Source of the DNA: DASXBA01 sp046729895
GTDB taxonomy: Bacteria > Actinomycetota > Thermoleophilia > Solirubrobacterales > Thermoleophilaceae
Length of the DNA: 42,811 nucleotides
Direction: 5' to 3'
Assembly (NCBI GenBank): GCA_046729895.1
Contig: JBKPHP010000050.1
Location: 1 to 42,811, forward strand
The notes under the pieces are model-generated. The model did not search any database. It had not been told where the DNA came from and worked only from the letters and a program-made list of their open reading frames with translations. Shown in pieces: positions 16,561 to 24,874 of this stretch. Every line of letters begins with the position of its first letter. Within the stretch, counting starts at the first letter, position 1. The position numbers and the translations under genes were made by a program.

Positions 16561-17382
16561 ATGGCCGCGCCGCGAGAGCGCCGCCAGCGCTCCGATCTCG
16601 GGGGGCGCGTGCTCGCCGCGATCCCGGCGATCGCCTTCGCGATCTTCATCATCGTCGAGGGCGGGCTCGTGTTCGCGCTCGGGGTCCTCGCGCTCGGCGT
16701 GGTGGCGCTGGGCGAGCTGTCGGTCATGTTCGCCCGAGTGCGCCCGCCCATGCTCGCGGGCATGCTCGCGTTGGCCGGCATGGTGATGGCGGCCCACTAC
16801 GGACAGCCAAAGGATGTGCTCGTCGCGCTGGTGGCGTCATTCCCCGTGGCCTTCTTCCTCGCCCTTCTGCGACCCCGCCGTGAGAACGTCTCCTGGGCGC
16901 TCGCGGTGACCTTCTTCTCCGTGCTCTGGGTGGGGCTGCCGCTCGTCCATGCCGTGCTGCTCAGGGACCTTCCGCACGGCGACGGCCTGATCGTGGACGT
17001 CCTGATCGGCACCTTCCTCGGCGACACAGCGGCCTACTTCGGCGGCCGCGGCTGGGGCCGCACGCCGCTCGCGCCGCGGATCTCGCCGAACAAGACGCTG
17101 GAGGGCGCCGTGACAGGCTTCATCGGAGGCACCCTGGCGTTCTGGTTCGCAGGCCTGTACCAGGACTGGTTGTCGGGTAGGGACGCGATCATCATCGGCG
17201 CCTTCGTGGCGCTCGCCGCGCCGGTCGGGGACCTCTTCGAGTCCTTGATCAAGCGCGACCTCGGGGTCAAGGACACCGGCCGCTTCTTCGGCGCCCACGG
17301 CGGCGTGCTGGACCGCCTCGACGCGGTGCTGTTCACGATCGTGGCCGGCTACTACGCGGCCGTGGGCCTGGGCTACGCCTAG
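16561..17382 (+). CDS. cdsA: Phosphatidate cytidylyltransferase (CDP-diacylglycerol synthase)
   Basis: CdsA makes CDP-diacylglycerol from phosphatidate and CTP, the branch point for phospholipids. The 273-aa protein has multiple membrane segments. Its C-terminal signature is spread over ISPNKTLEGAVTGFIGG and APVGDLFESLIKRDLGVKDTGRFFGAHGGVLDRLDAVLF. The usual PGHGG reads GAHGG here. The ATG at 16561 precedes MAAPRERRQRSD and the first membrane span. In many genomes dxr follows directly; here a reverse-strand oxidoreductase intervenes. Downstream pgsA would use its product. Confidence 0.94.
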   Translation: MAAPRERRQRSDLGGRVLAAIPAIAFAIFIIVEGGLVFALGVLALGVVALGELSVMFARVRPPMLAGMLALAGMVMAAHYGQPKDVLVALVASFPVAFFLALLRPRRENVSWALAVTFFSVLWVGLPLVHAVLLRDLPHGDGLIVDVLIGTFLGDTAAYFGGRGWGRTPLAPRISPNKTLEGAVTGFIGGTLAFWFAGLYQDWLSGRDAIIIGAFVALAAPVGDLFESLIKRDLGVKDTGRFFGAHGGVLDRLDAVLFTIVAGYYAAVGLGYA

Positions 17383-17586
17383 CGCGCTGCCGGGTGTCGC
17401 TTCTTGCGCGGGATCATGCGCGAGCGAAAGGCGGCTGGGTGACCCACCCAGGTCGCACGAACGGAGCTCTGCGTACAGAGGCATCCAGACCACCCAGGAG
17501 GGGTGCTAAGTGCCACCGTAGCCCCGCCCGCGACGCCCAGGCGTACGACGTCGCTCCGCGCGCTCCTGGCCCGGCGAAAGGCCGTT
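17383..17586. other. Convergent intergenic region after cdsA
   Basis: About 204 bp between the converging cdsA and LLM genes. It contains one copy of a hairpin repeat at 17480-17517. No open frame or RNA gene is convincing. Confidence 0.6.
17480..17517. repeat. Dispersed hairpin repeat, copy 1
   Basis: The right arm GGGGTGCTAAGTGCCAC (17500-17516) is identical to bases 40324-40340. The left arm (GGCATC...CCACCC) pairs imperfectly with it around an AGGA loop. It lies between convergent genes. Confidence 0.75.
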
Positions 17587-19341
17587 CTAGAACCGGGGCG
17601 GCTGCCCGAACATCTCCGGCAGGCGGGTGATCACCTGGAAGTCACCCTCCACCTGGAAGCGGCCGTCGAAGAAGAGCTCCTGGGGGTCGACCTCGTCGGC
17701 GATCAGGCGGACGAAGTCCGGGATCGAGAGCCTAAGGCTGACCGCAGGGTCGTCGCCCGCGCCGGGGATCGCCCGCGCACTTGAGTCCTCCACGTGGATG
17801 GTCCAGCGGGCTGGCGGCCTGCGGTTCCCGTGGTGGTCGAGCTCGTAGAGGATGTCGCCCTCGAAGCCGAAGGCGAACTTGGGGTCGAACTGGCGGGCCA
17901 GGCCGATGAAGATCGCCCGCTGGGCCACCTGGTTGCCGAAGCGCCGCTCGAGCTGCTCGTCGCTCGCGCCCCGTACGAACCGGGCCAGGGCTTCCTGCCC
18001 CTGTTTCTCGAGCGTCCGGCGAGCCTCCCGGGCCAGCTCGGAGGCACGCCGGCGCAGCCCGGGCTGCGGCCGCCGCGCTCGCTCCGCGCGGGCCAGCTCC
18101 GCGGGCTCGTCGATCGTGTAACCGGGCGGTGCCTCCCGGGGCGGGTCCCGCCGGGCCAGCGCCGCCTCCATCGCGGGCGCCAACCTCTCGAGCTTCTCCT
18201 GCTCGCAGCCCTGGGCCCGCTCGGCGAACTCGGGCATGACCTGTTCCGCGAACAGCTCGATCGACTCGCAGATGTGCTCGTGCTTGTTGGGCCCCGCCTG
18301 CATAACGAAGATGATCTGGTCGACGCCGACGGCCTCGTAGCGCCTGCAGAGGTCACGGACCTGCTCGGGCGTGCCGATCGCGCCTCGCAGGGAGCCGAGC
18401 CCGTGCTGCATGATCCTGATCGCCAGCGGCGCGGCCTCGGCCCTGATCAGGTCCCGGGAGAAACCCTTGTCGGCCCGGTTCGCGTTGAACTCGTCCCACA
18501 CGCTCGTGCGGCCGGGCTGGTGCCGGCCCATGCCGTAGTAATGGGCCAGCGAGTAGCCGAAGAAGTGGGCCCCGTCGATGCCGCGGTCGATGGCGGTCTG
18601 CTCGTCCTCGTGGCACAGCATCGGAAGGACGACGGCTACGGCCGGATTGACGGCGAAGCCCACCGGCACGCACTCCGACTCGATCAGCTCGTGGTACTCC
18701 CGGACCCACTTGCCGGCGTCCTCCGGCTCGACGAAGGAGAAGGAGAGGGCGCCGATGCCGTTGCGGGCCGCGAAGTGGATCGTCTCGCGACGGCTGCAGG
18801 CCACCCATAGGGGGGGATGCGGCCGCTGCAGTGGCTTGGGAACGACGTTTCGCGGCGGCATCTGGAAGTACTCGGACTCCCAGCCGGCGAATGGCTCCTC
18901 CACGAACATGCGGCAGATCGCCGCCATCGCGTCCTCCCACATGGCCCTCTTCTGACGCCGGTCGAACAGGAAGCCGCCGATCTCTGCGCCGGAGCTCGAC
19001 TCGCCGGTGCCGAAGTCGAGCCTGCCATCCGACATCAGGTCGAGCGTGGCGACTCGTTCGGCAACGCGGGCGGGATGGTTGACGGCCGGCGGGATCTGCA
19101 CGATCCCGTGGCCGAGGCGGATGCGCTGCGTGCGCGCCGCCGCAGCCGCCAGGAAGACCTCGGGCGCGGACGAGTGCGAGTACTCCTCCAGGAAGTGGTG
19201 CTCCACCTCCCAGACGTAGTCGAGGCCGACCCGATCGGCGAGCTCCACCTGGGCGAGCGCGTCCTTCAGCAGCTGGTGCTCGGCACGGTCCTCCTCCCAG
19301 GGGCGGGGGTTCTGGTGCTCGTAGAAGATCCCGAACCGCAT
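17587..19341 (-). CDS. LLM-class flavin-dependent monooxygenase fused to an SCP2-like domain
   Basis: A 584-aa two-domain protein. Residues about 1-370 form a luciferase-like (F420/FMN) monooxygenase, opening MRFGIFYEHQNPRPW, then LGHGIVQIPPAVNHPARVAE and LDLMSDGRLDFGTGES. After a charged linker, the last 130 or so residues resemble an SCP2 sterol-carrier domain, with FGFEGDILYEL, a WTIHVED strand and the C-terminal GRFQVEGDFQVITRLPEMF. This suggests oxidation of a hydrophobic substrate held by the SCP2 pocket; that is inference. The ATG at 19341 matches the family start; longer upstream readings run into the dxr promoter area. The gene is inserted on the opposite strand between cdsA and dxr. 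Confidence 0.88.
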   Translation of the reverse strand: MRFGIFYEHQNPRPWEEDRAEHQLLKDALAQVELADRVGLDYVWEVEHHFLEEYSHSSAPEVFLAAAAARTQRIRLGHGIVQIPPAVNHPARVAERVATLDLMSDGRLDFGTGESSSGAEIGGFLFDRRQKRAMWEDAMAAICRMFVEEPFAGWESEYFQMPPRNVVPKPLQRPHPPLWVACSRRETIHFAARNGIGALSFSFVEPEDAGKWVREYHELIESECVPVGFAVNPAVAVVLPMLCHEDEQTAIDRGIDGAHFFGYSLAHYYGMGRHQPGRTSVWDEFNANRADKGFSRDLIRAEAAPLAIRIMQHGLGSLRGAIGTPEQVRDLCRRYEAVGVDQIIFVMQAGPNKHEHICESIELFAEQVMPEFAERAQGCEQEKLERLAPAMEAALARRDPPREAPPGYTIDEPAELARAERARRPQPGLRRRASELAREARRTLEKQGQEALARFVRGASDEQLERRFGNQVAQRAIFIGLARQFDPKFAFGFEGDILYELDHHGNRRPPARWTIHVEDSSARAIPGAGDDPAVSLRLSIPDFVRLIADEVDPQELFFDGRFQVEGDFQVITRLPEMFGQPPRF

Positions 19342-19351
19342 CGCAAAGCCT

Positions 19352-19367
19352 GGCTGGCCGGCCAGCC
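19352..19367. promoter_or_regulatory. 16-bp perfect palindrome before the LLM gene
   Basis: GGCTGGCCGGCCAGCC is a perfect palindrome 10 bases upstream of the LLM start. It lies between a possible minus-strand -10 (TAGCAT, 19370-19375) and the ATG, a plausible operator position. Confidence 0.4.
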
Positions 19368-19437
19368 GCATGCTATCGGAGAGCGGGCGAGCGGCTGAGG
19401 CCCTTCTGCAGCGCCGAATCCGGCTGACTCGCCCGCC

Positions 19438-19443
19438 TAGACT
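19438..19443 (+). promoter_or_regulatory. Candidate -10 element TAGACT before dxr
   Basis: TAGACT ends 7 bases before the dxr GTG, which would give a leaderless transcript. No good -35 is seen. Confidence 0.4.
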
Positions 19444-19450
19444 GGAGTGG

Positions 19451-20596
19451 GTGCGCAGGCTCCTCATCCTCGGGTCCACGGGCTCGATCGGAACGCAGGC
19501 GCTCGACGTGGTCGGGCGCAGCGCCGAGCTCGAGGTGGTCGGGCTGGGCGCGTCCTCCAGCTGGGAGCGGCTCCTCGAGCAGGCGGAGCGCACGGGCGTG
19601 CGACGGGTCGCCCTCTCCGACCCGGATGCCGCGGCGAGGGCATCCGAGCGCTGGACCGAGGGCGAGGTGCTGGCCGGACCGGAGGGCGTCGCCGCGCTTG
19701 TCACGGAGTCGGCCTGCGACCTCGTCTTGAACGCGCTCACCGGTGCGGCGGGGCTGGGGCCGACGATCGCGGCGCTCGGGGAGGGCATCGACCTCGCGCT
19801 CGCCAACAAGGAGAGCCTCGTGGTGGGCGGAGAGCTCGTGACCGCGCTCGCCGAGGCGACGGGTGCGCGAATCATCCCGGTCGACTCCGAGCACTCGGCT
19901 CTCTACCAGCTGATCGGCGCGGAGCGTCCCGGGGCGGTCGAGCGCCTCGTGCTGACCGCCTCCGGCGGGCCCTTCCGCGGCGTCAAGGAGCTGAGCGACG
20001 TGACACCGGAGCAGGCGCTCGCACATCCCACCTGGGACATGGGGGGCAGGATCACCGTCGACTCCGCCACGCTGATGAACAAGGGGCTCGAGCTGATCGA
20101 GGCCCACCACCTGTTCGGTGTTCCCTACGACCTAATCGACGTAGTGGTGCACCCGCAGTCGATCGTCCACGCTCTCGTCCACTTGAACGATGGCTCGTCG
20201 CTCGCCCACCTCGGCTACCCGGACATGCGGGTGCCGATCTCGTACGCGCTGCATCACCCGGAGCGGGCCGACGTGCCGGTCGAGACGCTGGACCTGGCCG
20301 CGGTGGGGCGGCTGAGCTTCGAGAAGCCGGACCTCGAGACCTTCGCCTCCCTGCGGCTCGCCTACGAGGCCGCCAAGGCGGGAGGCACGGCGCCCTGCGT
20401 GCTCAACGCGGCCGACGAGGTGGCCGTTCATGCCTTCCTCGGGGGCAGGATCGGTTTTCTCGACATCCCACGGGTGATCGAGCGCGCGCTCGACGAGCTG
20501 CCGGCGCAGCCGGTGCGCCACTTCGAGGACCTCTACGCGGCGGACTCGGAAGCGCGGGAGCTGGCGCGCCAGCACGTCGAAGGCGTCACAGCGTGA
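19451..20596 (+). CDS. dxr: 1-deoxy-D-xylulose 5-phosphate reductoisomerase
   Basis: Dxr makes MEP from DXP with NADPH, the second step of the non-mevalonate isoprenoid pathway. The protein (381 aa from the GTG at 19451) has the NADPH motif LILGSTGSIGTQ, then NKESLVVGGELV, VDSEHSALYQ with the metal ligands, SGGPFRG and WDMGGRITVDSATLMNKG. Readings starting further upstream add residues with no family match. A candidate TAGACT -10 lies just before the start. The stop overlaps rseP (GTGA at 20593-20596). ispG from the same pathway lies two genes on. Confidence 0.96.
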   Translation: MRRLLILGSTGSIGTQALDVVGRSAELEVVGLGASSSWERLLEQAERTGVRRVALSDPDAAARASERWTEGEVLAGPEGVAALVTESACDLVLNALTGAAGLGPTIAALGEGIDLALANKESLVVGGELVTALAEATGARIIPVDSEHSALYQLIGAERPGAVERLVLTASGGPFRGVKELSDVTPEQALAHPTWDMGGRITVDSATLMNKGLELIEAHHLFGVPYDLIDVVVHPQSIVHALVHLNDGSSLAHLGYPDMRVPISYALHHPERADVPVETLDLAAVGRLSFEKPDLETFASLRLAYEAAKAGGTAPCVLNAADEVAVHAFLGGRIGFLDIPRVIERALDELPAQPVRHFEDLYAADSEARELARQHVEGVTA

Positions 20597-21672
20597 GCTG
20601 GCTGCTCGCCTTCCTCGGCTTCGCTCTGCTCGTGATCCTCCACGAGCTCGGGCACTTCAGCGCCGCCAAGGCAGTGGGCATGCGGGTGGAGCGCTTCTCG
20701 CTGTTCTTCCCACCGACGCTGCTGCGCAAGAAGGTGGGTGAGACGGAGTACGCGCTGGGCGCGATACCCGCCGGAGGCTACGTGAAGATCAGCGGCATGA
20801 ATCCGGACGAGAGCCTCCCCGACGACGTGCGAACCCGGGCCTACTACTCGCAGCCGGTCTGGAAGCGCATAGTGGTGATCTCGGCCGGGCCGGCCGTCAA
20901 CCTGGTGCTGGCCTTCCTGCTCCTGTTCGTCTTCTTCTGGGCGATCGGCCCCGAGACCGGCAGCACCCACGTCGGGTTGATCGAGAGGGGCTTTCCCGCC
21001 GCGCACGTGCTGAAGCCGGGAGACCGGATCGCGGCGGTGGACGGCAAGCGGGGAGACGCCCCCACGCTGGCCAAGCAGATCGCCTCACACCGCTGTGCCG
21101 AGAGCCCGCCCGTCAACCGCTGCAGGGCGCGGACCCCGGCGACGCTGCTCGTCGAGGGCGACGGCAAGCTTCGGCGCGTGAAGGTCGCCCCCGTGTACGA
21201 CGCCGCCGTCAAGCGCACCCGACTCGGCTTCTCGTACGCCCCCGGCCCGCGAGACCCGCTCCCGTTCGGCGAAGCCTTCGACCTCACCACCAACCGGTTC
21301 TGGTTCATCACCAAGCAGACGGTGGCCCTGCCGGCGCGCCTCTTCGATCCCGAGAAGCGCAAGGAGATCACCGGCGTGGTGGGATCCTACGAGGTCACTC
21401 GGCAGACGATCCTCAACAACGTCGCCGACGTCATCGGGATCATGGCGATCATCTCCCTCTCGCTGGCGATAGTGAACCTGTTCCCGTTCCTGCCGCTCGA
21501 CGGGGGCCACATCTTCTGGGCGATAGTCGAGAAGGTGCGCCGCCGGCCCGTGCCCTTCAGCGTCATGGAGCGGGCCGGCGTAGTCGGCTTCATGCTGGTC
21601 ATCGGGCTCTTCCTGCTCGGCCTCTCGAACGACATAGACCGTCTCTCGGGACAAGGCTTCCAGGTCCGGTAG
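20593..21672 (+). CDS. rseP: Site-2 intramembrane zinc metalloprotease (RseP/RIP1 type)
   Basis: An M50 protease of 359 aa that cleaves membrane substrates such as anti-sigma factors. The zinc site is HELGH at residues 17-21 in the first membrane segment, and the third ligand is in the C-terminal LFPFLPLDGGHIFW. A PDZ-like region lies between them (about residues 120-210). The GTG at 20593 overlaps the dxr stop; a much longer frame through dxr is rejected. A membrane-tethered regulator at 37096-38067 is one conceivable kind of substrate, but nothing in the sequence links them. Confidence 0.94.
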   Translation: MSWLLAFLGFALLVILHELGHFSAAKAVGMRVERFSLFFPPTLLRKKVGETEYALGAIPAGGYVKISGMNPDESLPDDVRTRAYYSQPVWKRIVVISAGPAVNLVLAFLLLFVFFWAIGPETGSTHVGLIERGFPAAHVLKPGDRIAAVDGKRGDAPTLAKQIASHRCAESPPVNRCRARTPATLLVEGDGKLRRVKVAPVYDAAVKRTRLGFSYAPGPRDPLPFGEAFDLTTNRFWFITKQTVALPARLFDPEKRKEITGVVGSYEVTRQTILNNVADVIGIMAIISLSLAIVNLFPFLPLDGGHIFWAIVEKVRRRPVPFSVMERAGVVGFMLVIGLFLLGLSNDIDRLSGQGFQVR

Positions 21673-21703
21673 CCTGCGCCTCTCGCAGACGCGAGGGAGG
21701 ATC

Positions 21704-23521
21704 ATGGAGACGACCACCGCCGAACGCGCGACCGCGAAGCCCGTCGGATTGGACGCCCAGACCATGTGCCAGGCGTTCCAGAAGACCGCAGAGGCCCATC
21801 CCGACCGCCCGGCGCTGCGCACGAAGGGGGACGAGTTCAGCTGCACCTGGGGGGAGTACGCGGAGCGGGTGCGCGCCGTCGCGGCGGGTCTGGCCGCGCT
21901 CGGCGTCGGCAAGGGAGACACCGTGGCCGTGATGCTCACGAACCGGCCGGAGTTCCACCTCGCCGACGCCGGGGGCATGCACGTCGGCGCCACCTGCTTC
22001 TCGATCTACAACACCTACTCGCCGGAGCAGATCGAGTATCTCGTGGGCGACGCCGGCAACCGCGTGCTGATCACCGAGCAGGCCTTTGTCGACCGCGTGC
22101 TGGCCGTGAAGGACGAGGACAACGCTCTCGAGCACGTGGTCGTCGTGGACGGCGAGCCGCCGGACGGGACGATGTCGCTGGAGGAGCTCGTGGGGCGCGG
22201 CGACGACGCCTTCGACTTCGAGGCCGCGTGGCGCGCCGTTACGCCCGACGATTTCCTCACCCTGATCTACACGTCGGGCACGACCGGGCCGCCCAAGGGG
22301 GTGCAGATCACCCACCGGAACATGGCGGAGACGGTTCGCTCCTATGACGAGATCATCGCCTTTCCGGACGCCGGGCGGGTGATTTCGTACCTGCCCATGG
22401 CCCATGTGGCGGAGCGCAACGTAAGCCACTACCTGCCGATGATGCTGGGCTTCACGGTCACCAGCTGCCCCAACCCGCGGGAGGTGACCCAGAACATGCC
22501 CGAGGTCGCTCCGACCTGGTTCTTCGCTGTCCCGCGGATCTGGGAGAAGCTGAAGGCCGGGCTCGAGGGGATGCTCGAGAGGCTCGAGGACGAGCAGCAG
22601 AAGTCCGCGATCAAGGGCGCCTTGGACGTCGCCCTTCGCCGGGTCCGCGCCGTTCAGGCAGGCGAGGAGGTGCCGGAGGAGCTGGAACGCCAGTGGCAGG
22701 AGGCCGACGCCAAGGTGCTCTCGAACGTCCGCAACATGCTCGGCCTCGGCGAAATCGAGGCCTGCAACGTGGGCGCGGCCCCCACGCCGCCCGAGGTGAT
22801 CGAGTTCTTCCATGCGCTGGGGGTCCCGCTCGCGGAGCTGTGGGGCATGTCCGAGACCACCGGCGCCGGGACCTGCAACCCGCCGGAGCGGATCAAGATC
22901 GGCACGGTCGGGCCGCCCGCACCGGGGATCGACATCAAGCTGGCCGAGGATGGCGAGGTGCTCGTGAAGGGGCCCTGCGTCATGGCGGGCTACCGGAATC
23001 AGCCGGAGAAGACCAAGGAGACCTTCACCGAGGACGGCTTCCTGATGAGTGGCGATGTCGGCGAGTTCGACGAGGACGGCTACCTGAAGATCGTGGACCG
23101 CAAGAAGGAGCTCATCATCAACGCGGCGGGCAAGAACATGTCGCCCGCCAACATCGAGTCCAAGCTCAAGTCTGCCGGGCCGCTAATCGGACAGGCGATA
23201 GCCATCGGGGACGAGCGCCCGTACAACGTCGCCCTCGTGACGCTCGATCCCGATGGAATCCCGGGACTTGCGAAGGAGCTGGGCCTCGGGGACGCCTCGG
23301 TCGAGAACCTGGCCGAGAACGACCAGGTGATCGAAAGGGTGCGGCGGGAGATCGAGGCGGGGAACGAGGACCTGGCCAGGGTGGAGCAGATCAAGAAGTT
23401 CAAGCTGCTGCCCACGGACTGGGAGCCCGGCGGGGACGAGCTGACCCCCACCATGAAGCTCAAGCGAAAGCCGATCGCGGAGAAGTACGCGGCCGAGATC
23501 GAGGAGCTGTACTCGAAGTAG
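21704..23521 (+). CDS. AMP-dependent acyl-CoA synthetase (long-chain fatty acid ligase family)
   Basis: A 605-aa adenylate-forming enzyme that probably activates fatty acids to acyl-CoA. The P-loop-like motif is IYTSGTTGPPKGVQITH, the ATP-binding region includes LWGMSETTGAG, and the C-terminal hinge and domain hold GFLMSGDVGEFDEDGYLKIVDRKKE in pieces, with the catalytic Lys near KLKRKPI. The ribosome-binding site GGGAGG lies just before the ATG at 21704. It interrupts the usual rseP-ispG order. The exact substrate cannot be told. Confidence 0.92.
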   Translation: METTTAERATAKPVGLDAQTMCQAFQKTAEAHPDRPALRTKGDEFSCTWGEYAERVRAVAAGLAALGVGKGDTVAVMLTNRPEFHLADAGGMHVGATCFSIYNTYSPEQIEYLVGDAGNRVLITEQAFVDRVLAVKDEDNALEHVVVVDGEPPDGTMSLEELVGRGDDAFDFEAAWRAVTPDDFLTLIYTSGTTGPPKGVQITHRNMAETVRSYDEIIAFPDAGRVISYLPMAHVAERNVSHYLPMMLGFTVTSCPNPREVTQNMPEVAPTWFFAVPRIWEKLKAGLEGMLERLEDEQQKSAIKGALDVALRRVRAVQAGEEVPEELERQWQEADAKVLSNVRNMLGLGEIEACNVGAAPTPPEVIEFFHALGVPLAELWGMSETTGAGTCNPPERIKIGTVGPPAPGIDIKLAEDGEVLVKGPCVMAGYRNQPEKTKETFTEDGFLMSGDVGEFDEDGYLKIVDRKKELIINAAGKNMSPANIESKLKSAGPLIGQAIAIGDERPYNVALVTLDPDGIPGLAKELGLGDASVENLAENDQVIERVRREIEAGNEDLARVEQIKKFKLLPTDWEPGGDELTPTMKLKRKPIAEKYAAEIEELYSK

Positions 23522-23567
23522 CCGGGACGGGCCGGGTGCCCGGCGGCCATAGATACCCTTTGGGCTC

Positions 23568-24839
23568 GTGGCTTCCAAGCGCCAGATCACGGTCGGGGGC
23601 GTCCCGATCGGCGGCGGCGCCCCCGTCGCCGTCCAGTCGATGACCAAGACCGAGACCGCGGACGTCGAGGCGACGCTGCGCCAGATCCGGGACATCGCCG
23701 AGGCCGGCGGCGACCTCGTGCGCTGTGCCGTCCCGCGCGACGACGACGTGCGCGCGCTCGCCACGATCGTGGAGGAGTCGCCGATACCGGTGATCGCCGA
23801 CATCCACTTCAACCACACCCTGGCGCTCAAGGCGATCGACGCCGGCGCGCACTGCATCCGCATCAACCCGGGCAATATCGGCGGGCACGAGAAGACCGGC
23901 GAGGTGGTGGACAAGGCCCGGGCGGCGGGTGTCCCGATGCGTGTGGGGGTGAATTCCGGCTCGCTTCCCAAGCACCTGCACGAGCTCGAGAAGGAGAGCC
24001 CGGTGGAGGCGCTCGTCCAGGCGGCCGTGGAGTACGTGGAGCTGATGGAGCGGCTCGACTTCCAGGACTTCAAGGTCTCGATCAAGTCCACGAGCGTTCC
24101 GAACACGATCGCCTCCAACCGCCTTCTGGCCGAGAAGATCGACTACCCGCTGCACATAGGGATCACGGAATCGGGCACGAAATGGTCCGGCTCGCTGAAG
24201 TCGGCGGTGGGGCTCGGGACGCTGCTCGCCGACGGGGTGGGGGACACGATCCGCATCTCGCTGTCCACCTTCCACGCGGAGGAGGAGGTCAAGGTCGCCT
24301 GGGAGGTCCTCAAGGCCCTCAAGCTGCGCGAGCGCGGGCCTGTGCTGATCGCCTGCCCGACCTGCGGGCGGCTCCAGTTCGACATGGACACGGTCGTGGC
24401 CGAGATCGAGCGGCGGCTGGAGGCCTATGAGCAGCCGATCGAGGTTGCCGTGCTCGGCTGCGCGGTGAACGGGATCGGCGAGGCCTCGCACGCCGACTTC
24501 GGGATCACGGGCGCCAAGAACGAGGGCCTCGTCTTCGCCCACGGCAAGCCGCTGCGCAAGGTGCCGCAGGAGCGGCTCGTGGACGAGCTCTTCGCGGAGA
24601 TCGACAAGTCTCTCGACGTCGGCGACGTATTGGTGGACGAGCAGAAGGCGGCGGAGGGCGCCGCCTGGCTCCAGCGGATCGAGGAGGAGAACGCCGGCGA
24701 GCTGACGCCGGAGCGGATCGCCGCGATGGAGGCCGCGGCCGCCTCCGAGGACGCCCTCGCCGACGGCCAGGCGCTGCCCATGGCGACACCGAAGGCGGAG
24801 CGGCGCCGGGTGGAGGGCCGCCGCTTCACGCGGGCGTAG
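23568..24839 (+). CDS. ispG: (E)-4-hydroxy-3-methylbut-2-enyl-diphosphate synthase
   Basis: IspG converts MEcPP to HMBPP with a [4Fe-4S] cluster, the penultimate step of the MEP pathway. The TIM-barrel part opens with VGGVPIGGGAPVAVQSMTKTET. The cluster cysteines are in CPTCGRLQFD and VLGCAVNGIGEASHAD. The GTG start is at 23568. At 423 aa it has a C-terminal extension of about 70 residues after the usual HGKPLRKVP...LVDELFAEI end; this tail is rich in Glu and Ala and has no recognised function. A TAGATA hexamer (23550-23555) could be a -10. Confidence 0.95.
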   Translation: MASKRQITVGGVPIGGGAPVAVQSMTKTETADVEATLRQIRDIAEAGGDLVRCAVPRDDDVRALATIVEESPIPVIADIHFNHTLALKAIDAGAHCIRINPGNIGGHEKTGEVVDKARAAGVPMRVGVNSGSLPKHLHELEKESPVEALVQAAVEYVELMERLDFQDFKVSIKSTSVPNTIASNRLLAEKIDYPLHIGITESGTKWSGSLKSAVGLGTLLADGVGDTIRISLSTFHAEEEVKVAWEVLKALKLRERGPVLIACPTCGRLQFDMDTVVAEIERRLEAYEQPIEVAVLGCAVNGIGEASHADFGITGAKNEGLVFAHGKPLRKVPQERLVDELFAEIDKSLDVGDVLVDEQKAAEGAAWLQRIEEENAGELTPERIAAMEAAAASEDALADGQALPMATPKAERRRVEGRRFTRA

Positions 24840-24856
24840 CCACCCTTCCGAGCACT

Positions 24857-24862
24857 TAGACT
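24857..24862 (+). promoter_or_regulatory. Candidate -10 element TAGACT before proS
   Basis: TAGACT ends 12 bases before the proS ATG, implying a very short leader. The -35 is not recognisable. Confidence 0.4.
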
Positions 24863-24874
24863 CGGGCGCCCCCA

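Noticed and set aside
23531..23544. GCCGGG-TG-CCCGGC as a terminator before ispG
   Set aside because: Two-base loop and no T-run; more likely chance in GC-rich DNA.
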